A DNA stretch of 64,000 nt, taken from the NCBI GenBank assembly GCA_963681505.1, contig OY811987.1, forward strand, positions 5,128,978 through 5,192,977, written 5' to 3'. The translations under genes were made by a program, and so were the position numbers. The notes below the pieces were generated by a model. The model did not search any database and was not told the origin of the DNA. It worked only from the letters and a program-made list of their open reading frames with translations. Position 1 is the first letter of the stretch. Every line of letters starts with the position of its first letter. This stretch comes from Eunapius fragilis (taxonomy: Eukaryota > Porifera > Demospongiae > Spongillida > Spongillidae). Positions 22,696 through 33,613 of the stretch are shown in pieces.

Positions 22696-22978
22696 CAAGT
22701 GATAAAAACATTCTCTATGCGAGAAGGTTGGTGGTATATAGGAATCAAAGGCGGTGGTGGTGTAAAAAGCAAGGGAACAAGGATTGTGATTGAAAAGGAA
22801 AATTGAAATAGACCTATATTAGCACACACAGTTAGACATGACGACATGCTGCTAATATAGGTCTATTTCTTTTTTCCTTTTCAATCACAATCCTTGTTCC
22901 CTTGCTTTTTACACCACCACCGCCTTTGATTCCTATATACCACCAACCTTCTCGCATAGAGAATGTTTTTATCACTTG
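22696..22978. repeat. Terminal palindrome of element B
   Basis: Arms of about 125 bases starting CAAGTGATAAAAACATTCTC, with a loop near 22828-22848. Homologous to 8340-8630: shared blocks include the CATTCTCTATG start, the GTTGGTGG step and the GGTGGTGTAAAAA step. Many positions differ between the two elements, yet each element's own arms still pair. Confidence 0.9.
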
Positions 22979-23133
22979 TTCCCTGATCGCGTCGTTGTAA
23001 CCGACAAGTAATTGTTAATCTACCCCAACGTAATGAAATCCGTTCAGTTTATCCACAGAGAAATAGATTCAAATGATGAACTTCGTAGCTCTATATATAT
23101 ATAGCTTTCTCAATCCGGCATAGGTCTTTATAG
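22979..23133. repeat. Continuation of the duplicated Delta-block flank
   Basis: 22979-23096 matches 7193-7310, and 23092-23133 matches 8631-8672. The two pieces are contiguous here and are separated by element A in the other copy. This shows that both elements are insertions and that similarity runs at least to the N gap. Confidence 0.95.
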
Positions 23134-23499
23134 TTGACAGCTAGAACAGATGGGTTAAAGTGTATTGAAGAAGAGAACAGTTGTGGTTGATGATTAACCG
23201 GTTATAGTTATCCAGGCAGCGTGTTGTGAACCTATATAAAAGGAATGTAATGAATCGCCTCAACCACCTGTTTGTCTGTATAGAGAATTTCTGTTAAGTG
23301 ACACTAACCTTCCCCATGCTGTGTTATTTTTGTCCGCAACAAAAAAATATATACACTCAGATAAACAGTACGTGATCATGAGAAATGTATACAGTTAAAT
23401 TGAATATTAGAGGTGGTTCTACTATTCTTGGTCACCTATTAGATGGAAACTTGTAACTTTTGATCTTCCTAAGATGCCAAGGGACAACCATACATCATG

Positions 23500-24100
23500 C
23501 ACCACTGTCCATGAAATATCATAAATTTTATGTGTGTGAAGCAGCTGGCAGTTTTCCAGTCCCCAGGAAGCAGTTTCAAAACCCTTACCAGCCCAAATTG
23601 GGTCAGTGTTGCAGCAGAAACTGGTTTGCCGGTCCAAAGTGAGGCTAAGATTATGGCAAAATCCCTTGAAAAGACAGAAGATGTGGAGTCATGGATTGTG
23701 AACAGGGAGTCGTCTGGACATGGTCTCTCATGCTTTGCCAGCTTTGGTGCATGCATGTGTTCTTTGGGTGATGCTGTCCCCCGCCATGTCTTGAACCCCA
23801 GAGAGGGATCAGTGGTTATTCCTATAAGCGGCAAGGATTGCAACATTAGAGCCGTTAGAGCAGGAACCGATGCAGAGATGTGGACATGGCCAGGTCATGC
23901 ACTTCGATAATTTTTGTTTCGAATCAGCGAAGCAGCTAGGGAGAATGCAGAGAGAAACTACTTCCTGTGGCTCCACAACCAGAACAGCTTGCATGGCGAT
24001 TCTAGAAACTGTGGGCGTGGAACTGGCACAGGAGTATGAGAATGGAAAATTTCCAGAGTGCATGGCTCCTGCTGTAGACTTGGCTGCCGGAGGCTTGTAA
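23500..24100 (+). other. Unidentified open stretch
   Basis: Two overlapping plus-strand frames (23530-23910 and 23870-24100). The first contains SSFKTLTSPNWVSVAAETGL and NPREGSVVIPISGKDCNIRA; the second contains KQLGRMQRETTSCGSTTRTA. A frameshift between them would join one longer sequence, which suggests a decayed coding region. No family recognised. Sequence 23134-23500 and 24101-24560 shows nothing further. Confidence 0.3.
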
Positions 24101-24564
24101 TGAAAGTACCTGTTGCATGTGCCTGATCCTCAGGTTGTAAATGCCCCGAACCTAGCTCCAACAGCATCCTAATATCCTCTTCGAACAAGAAAAAAACCAG
24201 ACCATTATTAAAGAAAAGGGTGCTAGCATCGTATGGAGAACTACATGTCAGTAGCAAGTGTATGAGGACTCTGAACTGGCCAGATAGTATAGGTGCCTTG
24301 TACTGTGTATATATAGCTTAGGATCTACTATATTTTTGAGTGCTGTTTAAGGCACAAATGTGCTTCCAAGACCGGTGGCTAATAGAGGTGCCCCCATCCC
24401 GCCAAGTAAGAAACTAAATATTCATAACTTTATAAGTGGCGGTGACTCAAGTCGCGCTGTTGATAAAATGATGCTCCCGCAACGAAAACGTGCCTAAGTA
24501 ACATGAAAACAGTAGTACAATATTAGTTACTCCCGCCCGCGCATTAATGCCCCTTCCCCTTTGA

Positions 24565-24620
24565 CCCCCCCCCCCCCCCCCCACCCATCGCAAAAAAATT
24601 TCTGGATCCGCCCTCCTTCC
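24565..24620. repeat. Poly-C run with a TCTGGATCCGCC-type repeat end
   Basis: A C run (24565-24582) followed by AAAAAAATTTCTGGATCCGCCC. The GGATCCGCC motif recurs in related form at 31368-31400 and 59328-59400, suggesting a dispersed SINE-like family. Confidence 0.4.
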
Positions 24621-24798
24621 GGCTTGGGAGGCAAATTATATGCAGCGTTCTTTCCTCAAGGTATATTGGGGGCCAGTTCAAATGCTATTTTCCGAAGACC
24701 ACCGTACAGTGATATATTCTCATCAAAACTTGGTACGGAAAATATTTCATTAGGGGGCGTTGGCCTATTTGATCACACGAACGGCATGCGTACACATA

Positions 24799-25819
24799 CT
24801 ATAATCGCAGCCTGCAGTCTTCAACTTTGCTCTCAACCCTTCCTAGCTGGTCTACGCTCGCCCACGCCATCCTCTCCGTTGTAAAACCTTTCGCTATCCG
24901 CCCCTCCTTGTCGATCAAAATAATTCCTCCGTGACCTCCGACGCGCTTCCACATGTACTCCAGCGCGGAATCGACGGCTCTCTGCGGCTCCAATCCCGCC
25001 CTCAGCAGCTCCACGGCTCTCTGGGCCAGTGTGGCCTTCGCTATCGATTCCCCGTGTCCCGTGCACGATACTCCGCCCACGCCATTATCGCAGTACCCGC
25101 CGCAACCCACCAGGGGGACGTCCCCTACGCGGCCAACGCGCTTCATGGTGATGCCGCCCGTGGAAGTGGCGCAAGCCAGGTTGCCGTGGAGATCGAGGGC
25201 TACCGCACCCACAGTGTCGTGACCACACGGGGCGAGTCCGACCGAGGTGCCGCCCGCTCCTCCTCTGCTCGTGTAAAAGCAATCGTGCACCACGGTGTTG
25301 AATCTGGTGTGACTCTCCCATTCTTTCTTGGCAATGTCGGAGACCAACTCTTCCCTGCTGACTTCCGGGATGCCCATCTCCCTGGCAAACTTGTCCGCAC
25401 CAGCCCCCACTAACATCACGTGATCTGTCTTTTCCATCACGAGGCGAGCCAGAGAGACTGGATTGGCGACGCTTTTCACGCCAGCAACCGCCCCAAACCT
25501 GAGGTCTTTCCCTTCCATGATGATGGCATCCATCTCTATCTCACCGACCTCGTTCAGAACTGAGCCATGACCAGCATCGAAGGCGGGGTCATCTTCCAGA
25601 ACCCTAACGGCTGCCTCGACTTACGAGAGAGAGAGGGGGCGGTTAAATATAAGCTTATATATATATATAATAAAGGGATATGTTACCGGCATCCAAAGCT
25701 GATCTTCCTCCTCTCAGCAGCTTGTGGGCTTCCGTAGCTGCACGTGTGCACCCCTTAACGTTGGCGTCAACAATGGAGTCCGGAATGGCATAGGCTCCCC
25801 CGTGAACTATCACTGACAT
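24799..25819 (-). CDS. ASRGL1: Isoaspartyl peptidase / L-asparaginase (ASRGL1 type)
   Basis: A cytosolic N-terminal nucleophile hydrolase that cleaves isoaspartyl dipeptides and asparagine after autocleavage. Two exons: 25687-25819 and 24799-25619 (317 residues plus stop), joined in phase 1 across a GT-AG intron. The protein begins MSVIVHGGAYAIPD. The family core follows: DAVEAAVRVLEDDPAFDAG, GSVLNEVGEIEMDA, then NPVSLARLVMEKT. The autoprocessing site is GHDTVGAVALD with the nucleophile Thr near residue 180, followed by ATSTGGI, KRVGRVGDVP, GGYCDN and CTGHGES for substrate binding. Length fits the family. A GTAA donor and an unusual TAAG acceptor flank the intron, which also holds an AT microsatellite. 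It appears intact. Confidence 0.92.
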
Positions 25820-26435
25820 CTCAACCAGGGATGTATATATATAATATTATATATATAATCTCTGCTCGTACCCAGACGTATTAATGGTTTATAAATGGTT
25901 TGGCATGGCATAAACTATTAAAATACACCCAATATCTACCTTGGCTTTGTGGTGTTGATGTCATCAGGCTACAGGCTCATGCAGGTTGCGCTCACTGGCA
26001 TGTGTTTTTGGTAGGGACCTCTTTGTACCTACCGTTAATCAATCGCTCTCCTGCATGCAATCATATGAATGAGTTTTGATAAAGGATCATTGTATGTTTG
26101 AACATTAAAATCAGATTCGGGTGATTTGATGTTCAATCATTCTACGCATCTGACGCCCCCCCCCCCCTCGTGTACGTGAACTGTTCCAATCCGTGCACGT
26201 AGTTATGCAATCTATTGCAGTACTTGTCAGTGAAAACGCGAGCTTGATGATTGTGGCAGTGTCATCTATAGTATGAAAAAAAATATAAAAATAACGAGTC
26301 GAGACGATGCAACAAAAGCGGGCGCATATCGAACAGACTGTACCAGACTGACTTATCGGATCACAATTAAAATACATAGCCATTATATGATAGCCCATTC
26401 CGGTGACACGAAGAAAACAGAGTACTCCAAGTCTC
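25820..26435. other. ASRGL1 upstream region, no gene recognised
   Basis: Contains a short (TA)n tract (25828-25858) about 10 bases upstream of the start and a C run (26155-26167). No exon identified. Confidence 0.5.
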
Positions 26436-26845
26436 TGTACAGTAGCCGCTTGCTCCAGCGGTAATTATCACATTCGCAGCAGCGGAAAAATAATTATTTC
26501 ACCTGGTACAGAAGAAACTGTTGGTGTACTTAGCAAACCCGCCCTGTGGTTGACAACGCTCCTCTCTAAATGGAATTCACTGTCCATACCCGTGTACATA
26601 TATATAGCGCTTCGTAATCCGCCCCTTTTCTAATACATGTACTATTAGAAAAGAGGCGGATTACGAAGTGCAATGTACACGGCAAAGCCGCGTATGGACA
26701 GTGAATTCCATTTAGAGAGCAGCATAGTCAACCACAGGCGGGTTTGCTAAGTACACCAACAGTTTCTTCTGTACCAGGTGAATATAATTATTTTTCAGCT
26801 GCTCCGAATGTGATAATTACCGCTAGGGCAAGCGGCTACTGTACA
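26436..26845. mobile_element. 410-bp foldback element
   Basis: Two arms of about 200 bases starting TGTACAGTAGCCGCTTG, meeting near 26628-26648 (TCTAATACATGTACTATTAGA). The arms differ by substitutions and small indels: the right arm has an extra GCAAAGCCGC-type stretch and lacks the (TA)4 of the left. No ORF of note. No clear target duplication. Confidence 0.85.
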
Positions 26846-27664
26846 CTTAATCTGGCAACGCCGTGAACGCCTACCCCCTCGTTCCCCGTCGAATAGATAC
26901 TCGTTCCCCATCTAATGATCCTCATTCTCCATCGAATGAAATTTAGCGTTATTGAATGAAAAATGCGGTATCGAATATTGAAACAAACGGCTCTCCATGT
27001 ATCTGTGCCATCGTAATCTGCACCCACCCAAATATACAATTCAACAATTATCAGATCTCGGGCGCCGAGTTCAGTTTTGCATGCAGCATACAGCTGCAAT
27101 GCATCAGGTTGATAAAACATTCCTTCAGAATTCAACACAATTTGTTACTAAATATGATCATTGTTTAGGGTACTTTTATATTTACTAGTCGTGCTCATAC
27201 ATACAATCTCCACCCCCATGCTTATATTAAAAACATTACTGTAACACAAAATCAGCTAGATGTCATTCATTATTCAAGTTCAATGCTATGCAATACTGAT
27301 TTATACACAACATCTGAACTATGCCGATTCCTGTGAGCATCAGAATGATAATTAAATTAGTCAATTACGATAACCTATCTTTGCATGGTTTTTGCATGGC
27401 TTAAATAAAACAATATAGTAGTGCAATCATCATACCTAATCATTAGAGGCTCAAACTCCAAATTTTCTAGTCATTAGAATCTTTAATTACAAGTGTGTAT
27501 ACACCTCCACACCATACCAAGATATTCCCAACAAAGTATATGAACAAACTCAAATCAATGTACTAACAGCAGACAAGATAAAATGTCATAGCAAAAAAAA
27601 AAACTGCTACAATGCTTCTACACTATACTATAGCTGCACTATAACCATTCCAAACTTCATACTA
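26846..27664. other. AT-rich intergenic region
   Basis: Nothing recognisable beyond a short repeated GTTCCCC...TCTAATGATCCTC motif near 26880-26935. It probably includes the 3' UTR of the downstream oxidase gene on the minus strand. Confidence 0.5.
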
Positions 27665-29436
27665 TCAACGAACATCAATTAGATAGTAGTATAAAAGAAC
27701 AGAAACTAATATTAAACTAATACAGCTTTTTACTGCAGAGCTGGCACAATAGTAGCATCCAAGGTTACCATAATAGTCGGTGGTGGGGATAGCATTGGGC
27801 AGAGTAACACAATTATGGCACTGGAAGATTCCATTTGGGTCATACACCGCCTTGATCTGCTGAAGGCGTGCATAATTGGCACTGCCCCAGAACGAATTCT
27901 GCCAGTTCGGTTCATTGTAGTCACTTTCAGACCAGTATGCTCCTGAATTTGGAAAAGCTGTGCGAAGGACACTGGTCCAGGTGGATACTGTAGTAAACAT
28001 TGTATTGATTTTGTCCTTTGTGCAGGACGTATCACATCCCCCTGCCACTACAAGGTGCCACACAGCATCCCTCCATGCCGGGGTGACTGATGTTTGGGTG
28101 CTAGATCTATCAAATGCAGCTACTGCTCCACCAGCTACAAGGTGACCATACAGAGTTGTCTGAGAAGCTAAAGAGGCCATGGCCGATACAGCAGTGGCAC
28201 GCTGGGCTGTATCTGTGCAGGCACTGAGGGGTACAAGCCTAGATCCAAGGGTAGACACCGTCCCTGTCGGGTCACCCAGGTCTATCAGGTTATGCCAATC
28301 ATCCATTGATGGGGTGGTGTACAAATTGTTTGCGGTAACATAAAAATCTGCTACATTTGATGTCAGAAATGTCTGGAACTGTTGAATTGATGCAGTTGCA
28401 TTTGACAGTGTACCATTATACACAAAAGAAGCAATGAAGTAGTAATATGATCCTGTTTCCTTTATCACAAAGAAATACCCACTCCACACACCTCCATTTT
28501 GACCAGGAGACAGAAGATTAGGTGTGGCTAATAGAAAACCATCCAACAGTAGGGATACACTCGTGGTACCACGTAGGAGAACAACAGTAAGGTTATATCC
28601 AGTTACCCCATCTGGAGGAGTCGGGTGGAGCCGATACACTGCAGATGTCACAACAGCAAAACTTCCTCCTCCCCCTCCTCTCAGTGCCCAAAACAGGTCA
28701 GGGTTTGAACAAGCAGATGCATTCACAGTCGTACCGTTTGCTAGAACGGCGCTAAATGCCAACACATTGTCTACAGCGAGGCCAAATGCTGGGGACATGA
28801 AGGAGTGTCCACCTCCCAACGTGTAACCTCCACATGCTGCAACTGTTCTTGCTGACCCGCCCACCACCCCATATTTGGGGGCCACGGCTGCATACACCTC
28901 ACCCCAAGCTGCACCACCTGTTACAATAACTGCTGGAACAGAAGAATTCCCAGGACAGGCTGTGTAATTCTCCACTATCTGGATGTTCTTGTAATTGTAC
29001 ATCCATATAAGGAGAGCACCAGCAACAGTAGATCTTCCCTGAAATTCGTGTCCTGTTGTTTTAATGACCACCCTGATGTTGCGCTGAGCAGCAAAGCTCA
29101 GTGCTGTAGAAATATCTGCTACTTCCTTAACTGCGACTGCGTATGGAGGGATATTCCCTTGTGAACAGGGCTGTGAAGGGTTAAAGCAATTTTTCCCCAA
29201 GGTGTCTTCCTCCCAGATTGGATACTGAGCCGCTCCTGGTTGAGAAGAGCGCCAATACGGGTTTGTCCAGTTATTGATAGCTGTAACACAGCCTGGTGAC
29301 GATGTTCCCTGACTGTAGCAAACACTGGTTACAGGTAAAATAGCAATCAAACGTCCCTTGACAGTGGTGTTGAAATTTTGCCAGTCTTGTGCTGAAGGCC
29401 AGCATGGATCAGATGGCTGACAATATTTTAAACCAG
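27665..29436 (-). CDS. FAD-linked oxidase, berberine-bridge (BBE) type, large exon
   Basis: A VAO/PCMH-fold flavin oxidoreductase, probably secreted or anchored outside the cell. The exon starts after an acceptor (GAACCACAG) at 29436 in phase 2 and reads LKYCQPSDPCWPS, then the FAD domain. That domain includes TTGHEFQGRS (the His is a likely covalent FAD site), VTGGAAWGEVY, CGGYTLGGGHSFMSPAFGLA and PDLFWALRGGGGGSFAVV. The C-terminal BBE motif is YWSESDYNEPNWQNSFWG, then YARLQQIKAVYDPNGIFQCH. It ends in a Cys/Ser stretch and a hydrophobic tail (ISLILVSVLLYYYLIDV), compatible with a GPI signal or membrane anchor. The signal-peptide exon was not found. A TIR element (29568-30869) now lies immediately upstream. 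Substrate unknown. Confidence 0.9.
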
Positions 29437-29567
29437 CTGTGGTTCAGTAAATCACAACATAAGAGAAATTCTATCAACACACAAATGCAATATGTTTAGT
29501 GCCCCACTATTTCTCAATGTTATTAGTTACTACATTAGTCAGCCTAATGTCAGTAGACATGCAGATA

Positions 29568-30335
29568 CGGTGGCCCTGGAGGTCGCGAGCGAACAATGTA
29601 CACTTGTGCATTTCACGCCTGTGGTTTTGTGGTTATAACAGAGAGCACTAGTACGGTTTTGGGTTAAAACAAATAACAAAAAGGCGGTTTGCATGTCCGG
29701 ACATAAAGCATGCTTACACAAAACATCGGACACAAAACATCGGATGTTTTTTTACACAAAACATCGGACGTAAGACGTTTAATCGTTACATCGGACGTAA
29801 GACGTCTTCTTTGGAGCCTTCGCATCCTACACTGACGTGACCCAGCAGGGTCCATTACGCCTAGGAGCATCATTACTGTAGCCCTATAACAAGGTATCAG
29901 TATAGTCACATGTGCACACCAGCAACATGCAATGCATCCCAGACCGTTTCGTTTTATGACCATTTTTGGTTTGCAGTAGTCTCCACATGGCTCGATAACC
30001 CAACAAACAGTTATAGATGTCTTTAGCTCATGCTGAAATATCAAAATAGTCATAAACTAATGGTGTATCTAACAGGCAACCTACCCTTATTGCGTCGTAC
30101 ACAACCAACAGCTGTGTTTCACACACATTCCGCCGTTTTAGACCCATTGTTGCAAGTTTCTGTTTCAACCATGTCAGCCGGTAACAAGTACACTAAGTAC
30201 ACCAAATAACATACATTGTATACACATGCAGATATACATATTTAAACACCACTCACAATGCAGACAGACATGCATTGATACAGACACACAAATCTCCCTC
30301 TGCGTATGTGTCACACGCACAACACACACTCACAA

Positions 30336-30414
<79 letters not shown>

Positions 30415-30869
30415 GTAGGCCTATGTCATACCCGACTGCAACGTATTTTAAATAAGCCCTGTATGGAGATTGGTTACTTGGCGTCATAGTGAACACGCAG
30501 TGTCGGTACGTACGTACCTTCAACTGCACGGTCTTCTCGGTGCATTCCTCCAGCCAGACACGATTGCACGTTCCTCCCTCACTTAGCGTAAACTGTAGTA
30601 ACTCGTCGATCAAAGTTATGTGTTTAAAATGTTATGAAACGTCTTACGCACATTGTTATTAAATGCCTTACGCGAATTGTTATTAAACGTCTTACGTCCG
30701 ATGTTTTGTGTAAAAAACGTCCGATGTTTTGTGTCCGATATTTTGTGTAAGCATGCGTTAAATCGGACACGCAAACCGCCTTTGTTATTTGCCGAAACCG
30801 TACTCTCTATTACCGCAGACGTGAAATGCACAAGTGTACAGTGTTCGCTCGCGGCCTCCAGGGCCACCG
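29568..30869. mobile_element. 1.3-kb TIR DNA element flanked by TA
   Basis: Terminal inverted repeats of about 230 bases begin CGGTGGCCCTGGAGG at 29568 and end with the complement at 30869, with TA on both sides (29566-29567 and 30870-30871) as a likely target duplication. Arms are roughly 85% alike and contain internal repeats of ACACAAAACATCGGAC and CGTAAGACGT. The interior has a (CA)n tract (about 30342-30411). No DDE transposase was recognised. Confidence 0.8.
29830..30613 (-). other. Possible spliced small gene inside the TIR element
   Basis: Three exon-like pieces keep phase 0. The first ends at 30518 (IDELLQFTLSEGG..., then EECTEKTVQLK) before GTACGT. The second is 30085-30111 (LLVVYDAIR), with CACAG and GTAGGT borders. 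The third starts at 30032 after TTTCAG (HELKTSITVCWVIEPCGDYC, then a Cys-rich stretch). Family unknown. The matching phases may be chance. Confidence 0.3.
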
Positions 30870-30917
30870 TAGTTGTACGTAACTATGTAGTGTTAAACAG
30901 ATATGATCTGAACTCAC

Positions 30918-31056
30918 ATGAAGGACATCTATCACAGTACGCCTGACGGCAGGGCTGTCCTGAGGCTGCACACGTTGTACTGTTGCACACACCTGTCAGA
31001 CAGCTGACACCAGTGAGCCCTGTTGATGTGGAGCAGGTACAGCTGTCACCTCTCAC
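30918..31056 (-). CDS. Isolated Cys-rich exon
   Basis: An exon-like piece with acceptor ACACAG at 31057 and donor CAT|GTGAGT at 30918. It reads VRGDSCTCSTSTGLTG, CLTGVCNSTTC and CRQAYCDRCPS. The Cys spacing suggests an extracellular repeat domain. No partner exon was found on either side; the flanking gap and TIR element may have removed them. Confidence 0.4.
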
Positions 31057-31261
31057 CTGTGTGTAGGAAAGATGATAATAAGACTATGAGATTCACTTGC
31101 TACCGGTATTCAGGCTTCTTGGATACATACAATGAATGATACAACTAAGTTGTTGCACGACTCCTACACATCAGAGCACAGCACACTATGCTTACAGAGG
31201 TGGTCACACATGTGCATGGGGAACTTGTGGTCATTTAATGAACAAATCTGACATGGTCATG

Positions 31262-31400
31262 GGCGCCCGGGAGGGGGGGTGGCCGTGACCCCCTCTTTTG
31301 AGACTCAATGGCGGACCCCCCTCTAATAAATGCCTGTTAAATTATTCCCAGTATTCTACGTAAATGCGCCAGTGGCGTATCCAGAGAGAGGGTGTTCCGG
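31262..31400 (+). repeat. Dispersed SINE-like repeat
   Basis: CTTTTGAGACTCAATGGCG, then AATAAATGCCTGTTAAAT, CCCAGTATT and TACGTAAATGCGCC recur in the same order at 63705-63835. Here it is followed by CAGTGGCGTATCCAGAGAG, a motif also seen in variant form near 59375-59395. Confidence 0.6.
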
Positions 31401-31544
31401 GTACTTAAGCACCACCCTCGGTCAAAATTGTAACCGTTAATTATTAACGATAACGTATTTGCTGTGTGCCAAACAAAGGGCCCCCACTTTTCGTATCGAT
31501 CGGTCCTGAAGCGGACTGCACCTCCCCCCCCCCCCCCCCCCCCC

Positions 31545-31744
31545 NNNNNNNNNNNNNNNNNNNNNNNNNNNNNNNNNNNNNNNNNNNNNNNNNNNNNNNN
31601 NNNNNNNNNNNNNNNNNNNNNNNNNNNNNNNNNNNNNNNNNNNNNNNNNNNNNNNNNNNNNNNNNNNNNNNNNNNNNNNNNNNNNNNNNNNNNNNNNNNN
31701 NNNNNNNNNNNNNNNNNNNNNNNNNNNNNNNNNNNNNNNNNNNN
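31545..31744. other. Assembly gap (200 N)
   Basis: Exactly 200 N, preceded by a C run (31525-31544) and followed at once by a minisatellite; both would stop an assembler. Confidence 0.98.
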
Positions 31745-32566
31745 CCTCCAGCTCTCTCTATGTGACCACCTCCAGCTCTCTCTATGTGACCACCTCCAGC
31801 TCACTCTCTCTGTGACCACCTCCAGCTCTCTCTATGTGACCACCTCCAGCTCTCTCTATGTGACCACTCCAGCTCTCTCTATGTGACCACTCCAGCTCTC
31901 TCTATGTGACCACCTCCAGCTCACTCTATGTGACCACCTCCAGCTCTCTCTCTATGTGACCACCTCCAGCTCACTCTCTATGTGACCACCTCCAGCTCTC
32001 TCTATGTGACCACCTCCAGCTCACTCTCTCTATGTGACCACCTCCAGCTCTCTCTATGTGACCACCTCCAGCTCTCTCTATGTGACCACCTCCAGCTCTC
32101 TCTATGTGACCACCTCCAGCTCTCTCTATGTGACCACCTCCAGCTCTCTCTATGTGACCACCTCCAGCTCACTCTCTCTATGTGACCACCTCCAGCTCTC
32201 TCTATGTGACCACCTCCAGCTCTCTCTCTATGTGACCACCTCCAGCTCACTCTATGTGACCACCTCCAGCTCTCTCTATGTGACCACCTCCAGCTCTCTC
32301 TATGTGACCACCTCCAGCTCTCTCTATGTGACCACCTCCAGCTCTCTCTATGTGACCACCTCCAGCTCTCTCTATGTGACCACCTCCAGCTCACTCTATG
32401 TGACCACTCCAGCTCTCTCTATGTGACCACCTCCAGCTCACTCTCTCTATGTGACCACCTCCAGCTCTCTCTATGTGACCACCTCCAGCTCTCTCTCTAT
32501 GTGACCACCTCCAGCTCTCTCTCTATGTGACCACTCCAGCTCACTCTATGTGACCACCTCCAGCTC

Positions 32567-32637
<71 letters not shown>
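31745..32637 (+). repeat. 24-bp minisatellite and (CT)n tract
   Basis: Tandem CTCCAGCTCTCTCTATGTGACCAC units with small CT-length variants run from the gap edge to about 32570. They pass directly into (CT)n at 32571-32637, as if the array grew from the CT tract. Open frames here (for example repeats of SSSLYVTT) are artefacts. Confidence 0.95.
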
Positions 32638-32640
<3 letters not shown>

Positions 32641-33613
32641 ATATCCTGTTATTAAAAAGTATGTGAACGTGACTGATTAGAAAACTAAACGAGGACTTGA
32701 TGTGCACATTGAAACCAAAGGAAACAAGAGGTTAGTTGAGGTCAGCCCAACACCTGAATCAAAAAAACCCTTTCCTAATTACTTTTGTAGCCACACACAT
32801 ATTAAATTGAATTACTAGCTAATGATCCTTATTAAAATCATTCAAATACCAATTTCCTGTTAAATGGAAATGTACAGGTCCATACCTCTACAAAAACATA
32901 TATCAGCTCTGCTTTCTGCCCCCTATGATGCAAACAAATATTAACAGCACAGGAGAAAATCAAGCAGCAAAACTGCAGCGACACCGGTATGGTGTAAAGG
33001 TGACACCACTGGCACTAGTTGCGGTGTGTACTAACAGTAGTTATGGTGCAAAGGTGTAATGTACTAACACTGGTATGGTGTAATGTACTAACACTGGTTA
33101 TGGTGCAATGTACTAACATTTCTAAGCCATACATTCATGAAAGTATAGTAGTACATCTGGCTTTAAATAATACTGCTTCAATGTGCTGCCTTGCACAAAA
33201 TATACGTGCGGTAGTATGAGTGTAATCCTATGGGGACCAACCATTCCTTACCCTGCACTTAACCCCAAACCTAAGCCCCAGATAGCTAACCTGCTTATCC
33301 TTCTCTGCTCACAGGCTAGCTAGCTGGGCTTAGGTTTGGGTTAAGAGTTGGGGACGGTTATAAAATATTCGGTGAATTTTAATTGTCCCCTTGAAGCAAA
33401 GGGTTATCGGCGTGAGGTGTTAGCAATGTGGGCTACCTATGTCCAACAGAAATCACAACACGTCTATAAAGTTGGCTTCACATGAAAAATTTCACCTACA
33501 GGATGTCTAAATTACATGCTCACTCTATGGACAAACATTGGATGGCCATTGTACACACGAGTACTGCTCCATTGTACAGAACATGGTAATGCCTACTTCC
33601 AAATAATGCCTAC
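32638..33613. other. Unannotated region with a small inverted repeat
   Basis: No gene recognised. At 33238-33357 an inverted repeat pairs ACTTAACCCCAAACCTAAGC with GCTTAGGTTTGGGTTAAG. Repeated GTACTAACACTGGT phrases lie at 33015-33120. Missing WD40 exons of the gene to the right would be expected here and were not found. Confidence 0.5.

Larger units (their letters stand above)
20947..22978 (+). mobile_element. Hairpin-ended element B (TC...CTTG, inserted A|T)
   Basis: Copy A preserves the empty site (CCGCCTAA|TTCCCTGATC at 7188-7197). Here the same sequence is opened between A (20946) and T (22979) by an insert beginning TCGGAACC and ending ATCACTTG, with no target duplication. Order: 5' stem-loop (20949-20970), ORF MNVIKK (20992-21231), about 1.1 kb without recognised coding, a terminal exon-like ORF (22372-22523), AATAAA (22610-22615), then a ~283-bp palindrome ending at the right boundary. 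Element A has the same plan at a site 118 bases further into the shared flank. The middles of the two elements are largely unrelated. Confidence 0.75.

Noticed and set aside
23102..24100. A second PP1 gene after Delta copy B, as expected for a simple tandem duplication
   Set aside because: No PP1 motif is found on either strand in this stretch.
31337..32426. ORFs of SSSLYVTT / SHRESWRW repeats, partly across N
   Set aside because: Minisatellite translation, with X residues from the gap.
31745..32570. CRISPR-like array
   Set aside because: Units are contiguous without unique spacers, and the genome is eukaryotic; it is a minisatellite.
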